Source: Crotophaga sulcirostris (lineage: Eukaryota; Chordata; Aves; Cuculiformes; Crotophagidae). From it: DNA of 64,000 bases. Of the stretch, positions 38,988-51,461 are shown one piece after another. The translations under genes were made by a program, and so were the position numbers. How positions within the stretch are numbered: position 1 is the stretch's first letter; the number at the start of each line of letters is the position of its first letter. The DNA lies in contig VYZB01000290.1 in assembly GCA_013397455.1 (NCBI GenBank), forward strand, positions 564,762-628,761, read 5' to 3'. The notes below the pieces were generated by a model. The model was not told where the DNA came from. It ran no database searches and was given only the letters and a program-made list of their open reading frames with translations.

Positions 38988-41900
38988 GTTTTTTCCTCCA
39001 TGCAAAAGTAATTAAGAAAGCAATGACAAAAGGACAGGTATTGTCCTGTATTTCTGACTGAAATAATTTATTTAGATTAGTGAATAACATTTTCAAAATT
39101 ACCTAAATGCTTCAGGCTTTTAAGCCTCTCTTCAAAGTATATTTACTCCACATAATACAGAGTACTACCAAGACCCCAAAGCTAGTAACTAATGAGACAG
39201 CTCGTATGTCACCTTGTTGAGAAGCAGAATTAATTAGTACAGCCATAACTCCATACTACCAAGGTTTTTGGCTTCTGGGATCTGTGCTAGTATGGCACTG
39301 AGACATATAAATCTACTGTCTCTTGGAGTTTGCTTGCAATGCTCCATTACAGTGCATAGATATGCCTTCAAGCACTAAGATTCATAACTCCTAAGATTCT
39401 GACTGAAGGAAACTCAGTCTCTTACAGGTATATAAGTTGGTTTTGAAAGTAAGACTTAGGCACCTCTGAAAAATTCTATGTCAGAGATAAGAGTACCTTG
39501 GCAGAGACCCAGGCAAGAGGCTAAAACTCTGAAGCATGAAGCTCAGAGTAAGATTTGTTGTAAGCTAGAAGAAATAAATTTTGGAGGCCTTACTGGATAG
39601 CTGCTGATCATTTTCAAGCTGAAAGAGATTTCAATATACAATTATCCTTCCCTTGGTGTCTGATTGGAGACTTCAGTTGTGATCCAGTATGGCTCCAGTA
39701 TATGTTTCGCAGTAAGGAAAGGTTCCACTCTTTTCTCAAATAACAGCGTTCTCCTTGCAGTTCCCATTTGCAACAAATATTAAATAACATACTCACTCCT
39801 GTCCTCGTAGTTTTTGGGGAATATTAGCATCTCCTCTACTAGAGGTTTGACTTCAGCTCATCAGCTAGTCTTGAACTACTCCTCCCTACTACTCATTTTC
39901 CTGGAGCTTTGTAGAACAGTGGTAGTGCTTCTACTTTAAAGCCAGCCTCTTTATATAAGCAAGTTGTGAGGCTGTGTTTTTACAACATTTTTGCAACATT
40001 TTTGGTTCTTTGGATAATTAATTTCTTTCCTTTTTTTTATCCTGTGTGAATGTTAGATTCTGTCCATTAAATTGTTGGCACCACAGTGGATCTTAGCTTC
40101 TTGTTATGAGAGGCTAACTGGATATCATTTTTCCATGTTGCAGATAGCAATGATAACTGTTCTAAATTTCATCACTGCTTTAAAAGATGTAGATATGGAT
40201 TTCAAAATTCCTCACAATTGCTTATATCCAAAATTTATTAGTGATAGACAGTGATTTACCTAAAATAGACTAACTGGTTCTTGCTTTGGCATAATTAGCC
40301 TCACTCTCTGCCCCTGTCCATTTCGATGAAACTGCCAATTTGCATGACCTGAGAGTTTGGTCAATGCATTTTTTTCATTTATGCCACTGTGGCTAAAATT
40401 TAGGTTAGATAAATAGTACAGTAAAATAAAGACACAGTCAGCAAAAGTATCTTAAAAGAATTATTTGTCTTTTGATTCAAATTCACATGGGAGGTAATTA
40501 AACAAAGAGCCTCCTCAATGTTTAGCTGTGGGGAGAGAAAACCAATGGTAAAAAAAATCTTTGCTTACAACTGACCTTTACTCATAATATGTGCCCTTTT
40601 CTTCAGCAAACAGCAGAAGTGCATGTGTTCAGCCCAGTGAAACTTTGAGGGGGGAAATAGAGAGTCAGACTCCACCCAGTTGAAATTCAATATATTAATA
40701 TGAAGGTCTGTCAAAATAGATTCTCCTGGCAAAGGGTTTTCCAAGGAATGTTCTTAAATGCTAGTATTATTTGATTGTTACAATCTCTCCCTATAGCCTA
40801 TCCCTCAAAATGTGCCTCCATTATTATCTCAGGCTTCTCATGAAATTTCCTTACTATATGCTATTCTGATACCACCAGCTCAGATTTCTGTCAGTCTTAG
40901 TGCTGGAAAGACACTCTTAGTAGTCACTATTTGAACAAAAATTGTTTAGATTTTTTGTGAACACTGCTAGACTTTGTGAGGGCTAAAACATTCATAGTTA
41001 CCCTGTATTACCGCTGTGTAGCTGAAACAGATGTAGCAATGATAATTGCAAAGAGAGAAAAGTAATGGACAGTGCATACCTGGAGAACCGGATGAATTGC
41101 ACATATGCTGAAAGACTTTGGGAAGTGTTACACCTTATATGGCTTTGGGCCTCCTAAGACTTCTGGGAAAGTTAAAAAAAAATACAAAAATCAACCCCCA
41201 AAAAACCAACAAATGAACAACATCCTTCTTTTAAGACACCATGAGGAGGCCCACCTTGTATTCCCATTGATAGCTCCCAATTTTATTGCTCAGAGTAAAA
41301 AAAACCCAAACAGGTCACATGCCGGTCTCTGCGTATCTTCCTGGAGATGACTACTAATTTGACAATACTGACTTTGTACTTTGACCTGTAACTGTCAAGA
41401 AATTCTTGCATCTGTGGTTCAAGAGAACTGAAAGTTTTATAAGCAACTTTGTGTGTACATGCTCATTTGTTCATCACAGCATACGCTACCAGCATGAAAA
41501 GGAGGAACAACTGTAGAGTTGAACAAGATGGTAAAAAGCGCAGTATATTATATCTATACACAAAATTATACTATCATCAGTGAATACGTACTTCAGTGAT
41601 TTAAGGGAAACATTATAAATCCCTGTAAAAGTATAGATTTCAACTGGAACATCTTATTTTTATTTAGTTGAAATCTGCTCATAATCAGCTGAAATGAAAT
41701 TGAAACAAAATGTTAATAAATAAATAAGTAATGAAATTGGGCTCTCCTATTTTTTTCTTACTGGTTTAACTAAACTCCATTAATGTGTACCTCAGACTTA
41801 AAGAATATATTTTGTCTTGGCAGGGAGACAGCCCCTACTAAATATCATCAGAATAGAAAGAAAATGCATAATCACCCTTTTCCCATACCATTTTTTAATT

Positions 41901-42449
41901 ATCTCACCCTCCAAAAGAAGGCAATGGCCTTGCCTATGGGAACACTCTGTTGCTCTAGCAGAGTGGCCTATCATAAGTTTTCCAGATTGTGACCTCAGCC
42001 ACTTTAACTAAGACAAGACAGCTGCTACACTTAAAATTATAAACTCTTTGCAAGTTATTCTTACCACTCCAGGAAAAAAAGTAGTTACAGAAGATGGTGA
42101 AACTAACAGTACCTCCATCTACATATGTAATAGTTGGGAGGACAGAAATTCCCTTCTGAATGAAAGAAACTTCATCCCTTTCCAAGCCAGTCCACAATGA
42201 GGACAATGTTATTTTTTAAAATCCTATTCCCTGTTTTTATTGCACATGACATATTACATTGTACTGTACAGTGTGTGGTGACGAGAAATTCCCTGCTTAT
42301 TTAATTGTGATCCTTCAATGAATTTGAAAAGAAGTGCTTTATTTCCATTTCTTTAATTTACTAGTTCTTTAGCTGATGATTTTGTTAACCCTTGTATTTG
42401 AGAACTGATGCTTAACAAAAAAAGAAGACGGAAAAAAAGGCCTTTGGCA

Positions 42450-42730
42450 GTATTGTGAAGGCCTGGAACTGAATAATGCACTTTAATAATGAGGGATAGA
42501 GCTATGGCTTTTGCTGATGGCTGTGACCGGCTCTGTGACCTGATTATGTCGCAGAGTGTCAGCAGCTGAGACACTACAAAAGGGAGCGCATCCCATCAAA
42601 TCTATCTCCATTGTAATCACTCGAACTGCTGAGAGGCTTGTTAGGAGCACAGAATCCATCAGGCCTCATTAGCACCATTTACCATCAAGAAGCTCAAAGC
42701 GCAAACGTGTACCCTCTCATCAGAATAATA
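42450..42730. promoter_or_regulatory. Candidate conserved non-coding (enhancer-like) element
   Basis: This intronic segment differs from its surroundings. It keeps several CpG sites (for example in tgtcgcag, gagcgcat, actcgaac and gcgcaaacgtg), has mixed base composition, no repeat structure, and homeodomain-type TAAT cores, including ctcattagc and gtaatcac. Developmental transcription-factor genes such as POU6F2 are commonly surrounded by conserved non-coding elements, and this has that texture. Without an alignment to other vertebrates this is only a candidate. Confidence 0.35.
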
Positions 42731-45199
42731 AGAACCAAAGTACTTCTATTATATAATTGGATCAACAATGCCTCTCTCTCTACTTAGTTTCCTGAGCTAC
42801 TGGTGGACTACAACTCTCAAAAATTAGTTATTTTTTGTTAATTGCCAGGGTGGAGCTGTGGTCAAGAGTTGTCATACAGAGAATGTTTTTGCATCTGAAG
42901 AGTAAGGCATGGGCTCAATGAAGCCCGAATTCCTCCAAGGGCATTCTTAGATTATACTAATACCATCCCAATTAAATTTAATGTTCAATTAAAGTATGTA
43001 CTGTATAATTACACCATACTTACTTGGGCTTTCCTATTAATTGATCAGAAAATAGAACACATTGCCCTCTTTAACCACAAGACAGTTTATAATGCCAAAT
43101 CTTATCATGCTACACTTTTTAATCTTTATGAAAAATGTTATTTTGCAATTGCTTAATTAGGATGTATCTTTCTCCTATTAGACAACTCACATCTTTCCAG
43201 AAAAGAAATTAAAATTAATCAGCAGGCGTACTTAAAGTGTCTTTAATCCTGTTGAAGTCAAGAGACTTATACAAATGCAACTGATGACAATTAAGAACTG
43301 TTTTAGCCAAGTAGGAAGCTGGCTTGCAGGTAACATTTAAGGAAACCAGAAGCATCAACCTTTCTTCCATATTTCTGTGGTTCATCTCCTTACAAAGATT
43401 AAGAAAACAGTCAAAATACAATTTCATGTACTTAATAAACATAACAAACCCTACTTAGAACTCCTAATATTTTCTTTCATTTGCAATAACAGATTGAAAA
43501 AGAGAAATTCCTGGTTGTTACAGCTCTGAAGAATACAAGTTTAGCAATGGCACTAGGATCATGCTATAAGGGCAGGCCGAAGCCAAGTGGGTAGACAGTT
43601 TCTCTGGGGAATCAGTGCATTTACTGACAGGGTAGAACCTAGCAATTCTGCTGTCCTGGCCTTTACATTTAAGATATGAATGTCCAGTCCTGCAAATTCT
43701 TCCTGGAAAGTGCTGAGGTCAAACAGAAAGTAAGCAGCATTACATGGTCCAATAGCTCTTCATAATATGCCTCTGAAAGTGAAAATTTGATTTAGAGTCC
43801 TCTACCTGTACTATATCAAATTAATCAGGTGATCAAATAATATTATTTCAATGGATTAGATCTCTTTGTTACAGTGGTCTTGGAGGACTCTGGTATTACA
43901 GTTCATATTGCCATACAAAGCAAAAATAAAATAAAATCACATTGTAATTCTGAATTCAATAATTAAATTAATAAAAAATATGCTATATGTAAATATATAC
44001 AATTCTGTTGCTGCGATTGTAAGAGCTCCTAGACTATTGGGAATTAAGGCCATGCCATATGTCATTTAAAAGATCATTTCCCTAAATTTGCTATAGGATC
44101 TTGGATTTGACCTATAGCTTAATGTCTCCAGGGATTCCTGATCACCATATATTTAGGTAGACAGATGGACAAGTCCTGAATTTCTATAACAGAAGCAGCA
44201 TATAATTACAAAGATTGCACATACAAACAGTCTGTTAAGTCATAAAGCCTTATATTTGCAGGAGTGAATTTTGGGTGTCACACTTGTGATTGTTTGAAAG
44301 GGGCAATTTTCAAAGGGCAGATTCTTAACACATGATGGAAATCTGGCTCCTTAATGAATCCAGGCAGATCATTCAGAAATGGAGTATCCCAAATTACTAT
44401 TCACTTATGCTCCCAGTTTTGAAGAAACATACTTTTCAGTTCTTGTTTAGCTGCCATAACTTTATTAATTTCCAGGGAATGTAATTTAATTTCTGGAATG
44501 TAGTTAAATGACACTGAATAGTCCTGTTTTGTAGACAGATAACTTCAGAAGTGTGCTCTAAGCAATATGGGTTTATGCTGAATATTATAAAAATGGGTTT
44601 TATATTACACACATCATTATTTATTTATATTGTGGTAAAGGCTGCACTACTGATTATAAACCAAGAAGCATTTATAAAAACAAGTAACAAAAAGACTGTC
44701 CTTATTTAAAAGAGCTAGACAAACAGATAGATTCTATAATTTTATCCAACAACAGGGAATAGTCTTCCTTTCCCTTCGCTTTCTCTGCAACCTGTGGAAT
44801 TATTGGACTTTATATTATATGTGGAAAAAACAAGATTAATCTCATGGAATCTATAGTTTCATTCAGTGATATCTTCACAGTAGCATTTTTTTTAAACACA
44901 CATTGAATGGTCACACTTCACTTGTGTTTTCTGTGGGGAACATGTAAAGAGAAAACTATCGAAAAACTATCCTGGGTTTATATCTTCAGCTCTTACAATG
45001 AACATCTTTGGTGCCAAGTGCCTTGTGTCAGCGGTGATTGTGAACCATTTCTGGAGCCCAGATAGAAACAAGCAGGCTTCTAGGTTGGAGCTGATCTGAC
45101 TATGAGTTATAGGTATTATAACCAACTTTTCTTCCAAACCAATACCCCATCCCTCCAGAAATCTTAATAGGCTTTTGAGAGCCTCCATTTAAAGCTGGC

Positions 45200-46300
45200 T
45201 GCATAAAATGATCCTTTGATGAAAAGGGATTGAAACAAGGGTTAAAGTAGACATTGAAAGGTTATTGTAGAGGGCACATTGTTCATACAATCCTCCTTTA
45301 ATATGTGTGGTGTGCACCTGCGATAAGATGATTCATTAGATAAGGCCTCACTTTGACAAGCTCCATCGTTCAACCCTCGGGGTAGTGATGGAACAATTCT
45401 GCACCCACCCAGTAAATATAACAAGGTCAGCATTTTTTTTCCCTCGGACTTGGATGGTGATAGTGGAGCTCAGAATGTATCTTTGTTTATGTATTATGTT
45501 AAAAAAAATCTGGGATCCTATAAAGTGTTGTCTCTTATTTTTTAATGGGCCAAAATAAAAAATGTTGCCCTGCTCCAATTAAATAAGGTGGTGATAAAAC
45601 ATTACAAGGAAAAAACCTGCTCTTCATGTCTTTTTTTTCCCTCACAGTAAAAAGAAAGAGTAGAAACTAAACTTTGGATTCACATATCATCCAAGATGCA
45701 TCATTTCAGTAAATGTTTACCAGGGGCAAAGATCCACATAAGCACTGCCTATATCACCACACGCCCAATTTGTAGCATTTAGAATAATGACATTCAAATT
45801 ACGCAGTTACCAGGTCCAGTCATAAGTTATATTGACAGATTTGCTACAATGACTTTATGTGAAACAAGTAGTTGTGTTAATTTTAGTCCTAGTAACTGCA
45901 ATAAAGAATGACAGAGGCCACAATCTGAAAGCTACTTAAGCATGCTGCATCAGTGCAATTATTTATACATATATGAATTCAGATGCATATCTTTCTGCAT
46001 CATATTAAGACCAAAACTGAAATATTTTGTAACAAATGAACAGCTCCCAAATGTAGATAATGCACTATTTCCCTCTTAGACACATCATAAACCATTGTTC
46101 AAATTTCTGTTTGGAAAATTTTCTTTAAAGGAAAAGTTCCTCCCAGATTTGCATTACAGACTGGTAGATTAATTGCAAATTGCTTGACTAAATGAGTAAG
46201 CCACTCAGTTAAAACCATCCCAGCTACCTCATTACAATTTAAGATGTAATTTTCCTTTACTTAAAACATGTAATTTTTTTTTTAGAAATGAAGTAATAGA
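45200..46300. promoter_or_regulatory. Candidate block of conserved non-coding DNA upstream of the 17.3 kb exon
   Basis: This AT-rich, non-repetitive stretch starts about 400 bases after the donor of the 46.8 kb exon in transcription direction. It holds many TAAT/ATTA cores, a perfect octamer ATTTGCAT at 46147-46154, and isolated CpGs (ccctcgggg, ccctcggac, acacgccc, ttacgcag). It contains no recognisable transposon. The call as regulatory DNA is inference from composition and gene context. Confidence 0.3.
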
Positions 46301-46699
46301 GAAAGGCTACAAAGTGCAAAAGAGTGTAGTTTTAATAGTACAGTAGCACTTTAATATTGTTGCCTCTTATTAGGCATATATAAGTGGAAGAAGACAGCTG
46401 GTATGCTTGTTAAGAACCACAGGATTGCTGGAATTTTAAAATACTATATTATTGCACTATTGTGATCTTTTCAAAAGGCTGAATTAAAATAAAACAAACC
46501 CTAAGCCTTTTCTGACTTGAAAACACTTTCTAACTTCCCCCTGTTCTCAGACTTTCCATTTCTTACCTTGTCTGGCAAATCAATATTTATTTATCTTCAA
46601 TATGTGCACTTTTAAATTGCTGTCATACAAGCGGAACTCATTTTTGTCCCAAGATCAGCCTGCCATCAGAATTCACTGTTTGCTCCATCTTCTACTCAC

Positions 46700-46846
46700 C
46701 TGTCCTTGTGCATTAGTGACGAGTTGACCTGTGACCCCTTGAAGACTGGAAAGGGCATTGCCAAAGGCCTGGGAGCTTGCTATTGAGCCCATGGCTGCTG
46801 CTGCTGCCGCTGCTGCTGCTTGGCTTGCTAGTGGATTATTAACCAG
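46700..46846 (-). CDS. POU6F2: POU6F2 internal exon (polyalanine and first NAQGQ repeat)
   Basis: This coding exon encodes 49 residues. They run from LVNNPLASQ through nine alanines, then MGSIASSQAFGNALSSLQG, then VTGQLVTNAQGQ. I recognise this as the region of POU6F2 (retina-derived POU factor 1) just after its glutamine/proline-rich segment. POU6F2 is a nuclear transcription factor of retina and brain. On the minus strand the acceptor is TTTCAG at 46852-46847, after a good CT-rich tract. The donor is GTGAGT at 46699-46694. The exon is exactly 147 bases, so it is phase 0 at both ends and joins in frame to the exon at 17333. The alanine tract is encoded mostly by GCA, with one GCG and one GCC. 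This segment lies outside the DNA-binding domain and probably acts in activation or protein contacts, which is inference. The paralogue POU6F1 shares the NAQGQ motifs but, as far as I recall, not this alanine context. Confidence 0.93.
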
Positions 46847-49800
46847 CTGAAAGAAGAAAGAAAAGACCATGGTAAAACCTCCCATAAATACAGAAACACA
46901 GGGCACTAACAGGATAACATAAAGGTGATTGTGCTAAGATGGGAAAAAAAATTTCTACTCCAGGAGCTTGAGTAGTTTTGAGAGGTTCTTACTTCTGACG
47001 CTTTGGTGTTTCTGGCAGTGAATGGTCTTAAAAAAAAGAGGAAATTCCATATTAATATTGAAGAATAAAATTTCCTTTTTTTACCCTTTATGCTCCATGT
47101 TGTTTTCTAAGTAATGCTTGATGTGTTTCTGTAGGTTGAAAGTGTTAATGTTGCAGGTGTAGCAGCCTAATCCTGCTGTAAACAGCAAACATTGAAAGAC
47201 TGTTGTTTGATTTGGAGTAGGATATTTATTTAGGGATATTCAGAACAGAGAATATTTTACTAATGACCCCAAAAAAGAGAAATGCCTGGAGACCCTTTTA
47301 ATTCATATAATTAAAGAATTGGTCTTAACATCTAGATAAATAACAGCAGGAGACTCAACCCTGTGATTAGGTTCAGGAGAAATCAACTAAAAATTAAAAA
47401 ATAATTTGAAAATTATGATACTAAGCAGCTTACTGCTTCTCAACTGTGAATGATTAATCGTAGGACTCATAAATTTTCAGGAATTGAGTTAACTGCTTAC
47501 TTCAGTTGCTTCTACCTGGATGCTCTGTATAAAGCATAGAGCACCATCCTGGCTTTCACCTTAGGAGACTTACAAGAATCTCACAGAGGAACACTCCTAT
47601 CAATACATGGGTATATCAAACATAGAAAATGTGTGTTCCTCTGTCAGAATCAAACGTCCTTTTGGAGATGGCTTGTTCACTGGAGTATTGTGAAGTTTGT
47701 GTTTTCTCATCCTTTTCTTAGAATGGACAAACTTTGAACCAAGCACACAGGGATCACCAGGCCAGCTGTCCTGAGAACAATCAGACAGAGTTCAACAGGC
47801 TGAAAATGAGTTTTAGAGTGGATTTTCCCCCTAAGAACAACTGCATTTTAACAGAGCTTGCAAAATGTACATTAGGAGTGTAAAGTAGCCAGAAGTTTGA
47901 GGGGGGAAAAGTCTGGGGACAGCAAAGACATTTTACTAGGCTACGGTGAAAATGCTGAAGCAAACTCAGAAAAGCTTCATGTTTGACCAGAAATTAGTAT
48001 GAATTCTAAGTTCCCAGATGACAAGTAAATTATCAGTTCTATGGAAATGAAGAGTCACAGACACCAAGAAGGGATGTACTCCACAGTCAGGCTCTACTTC
48101 AAAATAGGTAATAAAAAATTAATCCGTGATTAGTAGATGTTTTAAGCATGTTACAGATATGAGTAGTGTGTATGTTATAGATGTTTAGAAGACCATCAGT
48201 AGAGGATGTCAGATATAGTTATAATCTATGCTTATAAGAAACCTACTTGTCTGTTGGACGTTGCAAAATCTACAACCATTGATTGGTCATATATTAAAAC
48301 ATCTATTAATCATTCATTACCCCTTCATGAAGTATTTATAAATGTAACCTTGATATAAAGTGTTGCCTAAAGGAGCGCCTTGGGCACATCCAATCCCTCT
48401 AGAAATTGTAAAGTAAATAACTAAATAAAGATTAGTAGCAATGCTAGCCAGAAAAAATGACATTGTTGGAGGAAATATTTTGATTTGGAAAAAATTGTTA
48501 TATGAATCTCCAAAACCAGTCCACAGCATCCCATAGCAAGAAAACCAAGCAGGAATAAAACACAAAGGGGGAAACCACAATGAATGCCTGATTAGCAGTC
48601 TTGATGAACTGCGAAGAGGGCTGAGCTGGGTACAATGACCAAAGAAAAGCTCGTCCCTGAAGGCAGAGAGCAAGCAATTCCATGAACAAGACATGAGCCC
48701 AAAGGCAGTTGCACGAACTCCTCAGTGACTTGGGTGGTAGTGCTGGAGCACCAGAGTGTAAGGCCAGATAACAGAATACATAAACTTGTCAGTTTGCTGC
48801 TCAAAGCAGCGACATTTTTTTATTGTCCAAATCAGAAGCTGGTAAACCCTGCCTTTCTCCACTGCACTTCATGGGCAGCACTAGGACTTGGAGTAATCCC
48901 CTTTTAGCTGTAAATACTCAGAGAAGAAAGGGGCGACAGCAAGCGTAGGACTTTCAGAAAAGGCCTTCTGTTGTCTTATTAGGCATGCACAAATTACTGC
49001 ATCTATGATCCTATAGCATCTGACTGTAGATATAAATTATCATCTTTGCATGTTTACCTGACATCAGCTAACAAACTGCACTAGCTGCAACAGTTCATGG
49101 CCTCAGCTGCGTACAGCAACAGTTACTTGGGGTGCATAAGAAAGCTTGTGAATCTGGAAACTACAAAGGGTTAAAACCTTCTAAAAATCAGACTATTATC
49201 TCCTAGAATCTCCTTTCCATTTTTCTTGCTCCATTTTTCAAAAACTGTACATTTTCAAATATAACAATAAAATTTAATTACAACAAACCCTCGAGACACT
49301 CAGGATTGCTTTTAGTTGCATCACAGAGATAAGCTACTTATTAAAAATGATGGCAGAGGCTATGATATGCATAGGTACCCTAGGTAGCACCATGTTCCAG
49401 AAAAAATCATAGTGAATGGGCCAGCTCACAAGCTAAGAGACTTCCAAGTGCATATGAAAACATCCCTATCTATTCATAAGTCTGATTAAAAAAGAGGAGA
49501 TGCATTTTTCTTTGAGCGCTTTGGGAAGCTGTTGACTGCAAGTTATATCATTTGCAAATTGGGAATGGAGAAACACACCTCATTTCATTATATCTGGACA
49601 CCAGAGTAACTTCTGACATATTATATCTTGCTTTTATTTTAAAAATAAAATCTCTGACTTGTAAACTTTATTCCCTTTCTCAGCAGAGGCTGCATCCTTG
49701 AGAACGCTTATTGCAAGTTCTAGAAATATGTTATGAAAAATCCCACAAAAGGCTCTTCCCATTTTGTTTCTGTATTTAAATGATTTAATTTGTCTGAGGC

Positions 49801-51444
49801 CTTTGGAGCTGTCTATTCCAGTGTTCAAATTTCTGCTCCCACTCAAAACACCAGGTAATAGCAATCCTAGTTTAGCCCAGCTCTCTCAAGTATGCCTCCG
49901 CTAATGACATGATTATTTGGAAGCAAATGATATGAAGAAGAATATTGTAATAACTGAGTAGCTTCAGTACATTTTTCTGCCTTCACAATGCTGAATTTTT
50001 AAAGGAAAAGTATATGACAGTTGTTCTGCTCCAACTCAGTGTAAAGCAGGAACCATTCCACTGCAGCAAACAGAACTCACACAAATAAAACTAACCCATA
50101 AGATCACTGGGGATGAAAGAGGCACTACTTTCAAGATCCTAAAACTGTGACATGTGAAGTGAGAGTTTCTAGGCTTAAGAAATAGTATTCAAAAAGCACA
50201 ATATCAATAAAAATGTGGTAGAGTCAATGCTGCAAGCAGCTTTCTTGAGAGCCACAAATACTTTTTTCTTCTGGAAGAATATCCTCTTCCTCTCGTTTTT
50301 ACAAAGTATCTCAGTGAACTTACTGTGAGAAACTGATCAGACATGATCAGTTCATGTTTTATTGAACACTGGATCAGATTTAATGGCGTACACAGTAATT
50401 TTACTTCTCTTATAAAGAGCGTACCCTACTAAAATGTCATTCCCCTAGTCTGGAAATAAAAGAGTCAGTTTTACTCATTACAATGTCATTCATTCAACAA
50501 ACATAAATCAAAACCCAAACTATTTGACTGATGAAATGAAAAGCCAGGACATTTCAGGATGATGCCAGAGCATCATATGAAAAAATGGTTCTGTAACCTG
50601 AAAGATAAGGTCACTTAATATAGTGCCAGTATTAGAATGAAGTTAGATCTTATGTGTTTTCTAAAGGACTTGAGGGAGAGGCTAAGAGTGAAGAGACACT
50701 AACTGAATGCAGCAATAGAGAATGGAGGGACATATTGCGGAGCAACAGCAGGCATAACTTAATTTTACAAAGAAGTATCAGTGTTTTTCAGGAAGGCTGC
50801 TAAAAAAAATCCATTTCTGGAGATGTCCTAGAGACTGAACTATAGTACAAAAGCAGTATATTTGATTAGGGACCAACACATCCTCAGTCTCATGTTCTCA
50901 GACAATCCTTTCTGTAGGGAGCACCATACCACTAGATCCTAAACCAACGCTTTTCAAGAGAAAACAGAAAAATCCTTTGATTTAATTAACTACAAAAGTT
51001 GAGAAGAATTCAGCAACAGCTCTCAATCAGAAACACATGACATTTTTCTTTTCTATCCAGACTATGTGAAAAATGAACATAGAAATGAACTTTTTATTAG
51101 TATGGCATTTGGTTTTCTAGGAATTTTTAACTGACAATCTATGAGACATTTATCTGTGTTGAGACTATGAGGGAACTACGTGTTAAAATCTAGTGGCTTT
51201 TATTCCTGTTTTTTCACATTGGCTTGTAAGACACATTCTGGAAAGCAGCCATTTGACCTTAAGGGAAAAAAACGACTATTTCAAACTGAGCACAGGCTTC
51301 CAAAGATATTCTGGTACCTTCTTCATTACTGTGGCCAGCATTATCATCTGTATTGGATGTAGGTGGCAAGGTTTTGGTAGGAGGGAACTTGCAGAGGAGG
51401 TTAAAAGAGTAAATACAACACAGGGAACACCAGGGTTTGAGAAA

Positions 51445-51461
51445 GGAGGAGGAGGAGGAGG
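51445..51461. repeat. GGA trinucleotide microsatellite
   Basis: There are about five and a half copies of GGA. On the minus strand it makes a short polyleucine or polyproline stretch in chance open frames, which explains the several overlapping frames at 51.2-51.7 kb. Confidence 0.8.

Larger units (their letters stand above)
17334..46699 (-). other. POU6F2: POU6F2 intron of about 29.4 kb
   Basis: This intron is bounded by the GTGAGT donor at 46699 and the CTCCAG acceptor at 17334. Repeats I can recognise are few: the A-rich tract at 18.24 kb, AT microsatellites at 22.5 kb, a T-rich run at 23.1 kb, short direct repeats at 23.6 and 38.9 kb, an inverted CR1 at 28.2 kb, and an AAGC repeat at 32.84 kb. 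In the remaining parts (17.4-18.2, 18.4-22.4, 23.8-28.1, 28.4-32.8, 33-42.3 kb) I see ordinary AT-rich sequence and no gene. The open frames are short and lack protein-like sequence. The 42.4-46.4 kb part looks like candidate conserved regulatory DNA. Confidence 0.85.

Noticed and set aside
46847..46906. Extension of the alanine exon upstream
   Set aside because: The acceptor TTTCAG after a pyrimidine-rich tract lies directly before LVNNPLA. The upstream residues (FFFQ-type) are the translated pyrimidine tract.
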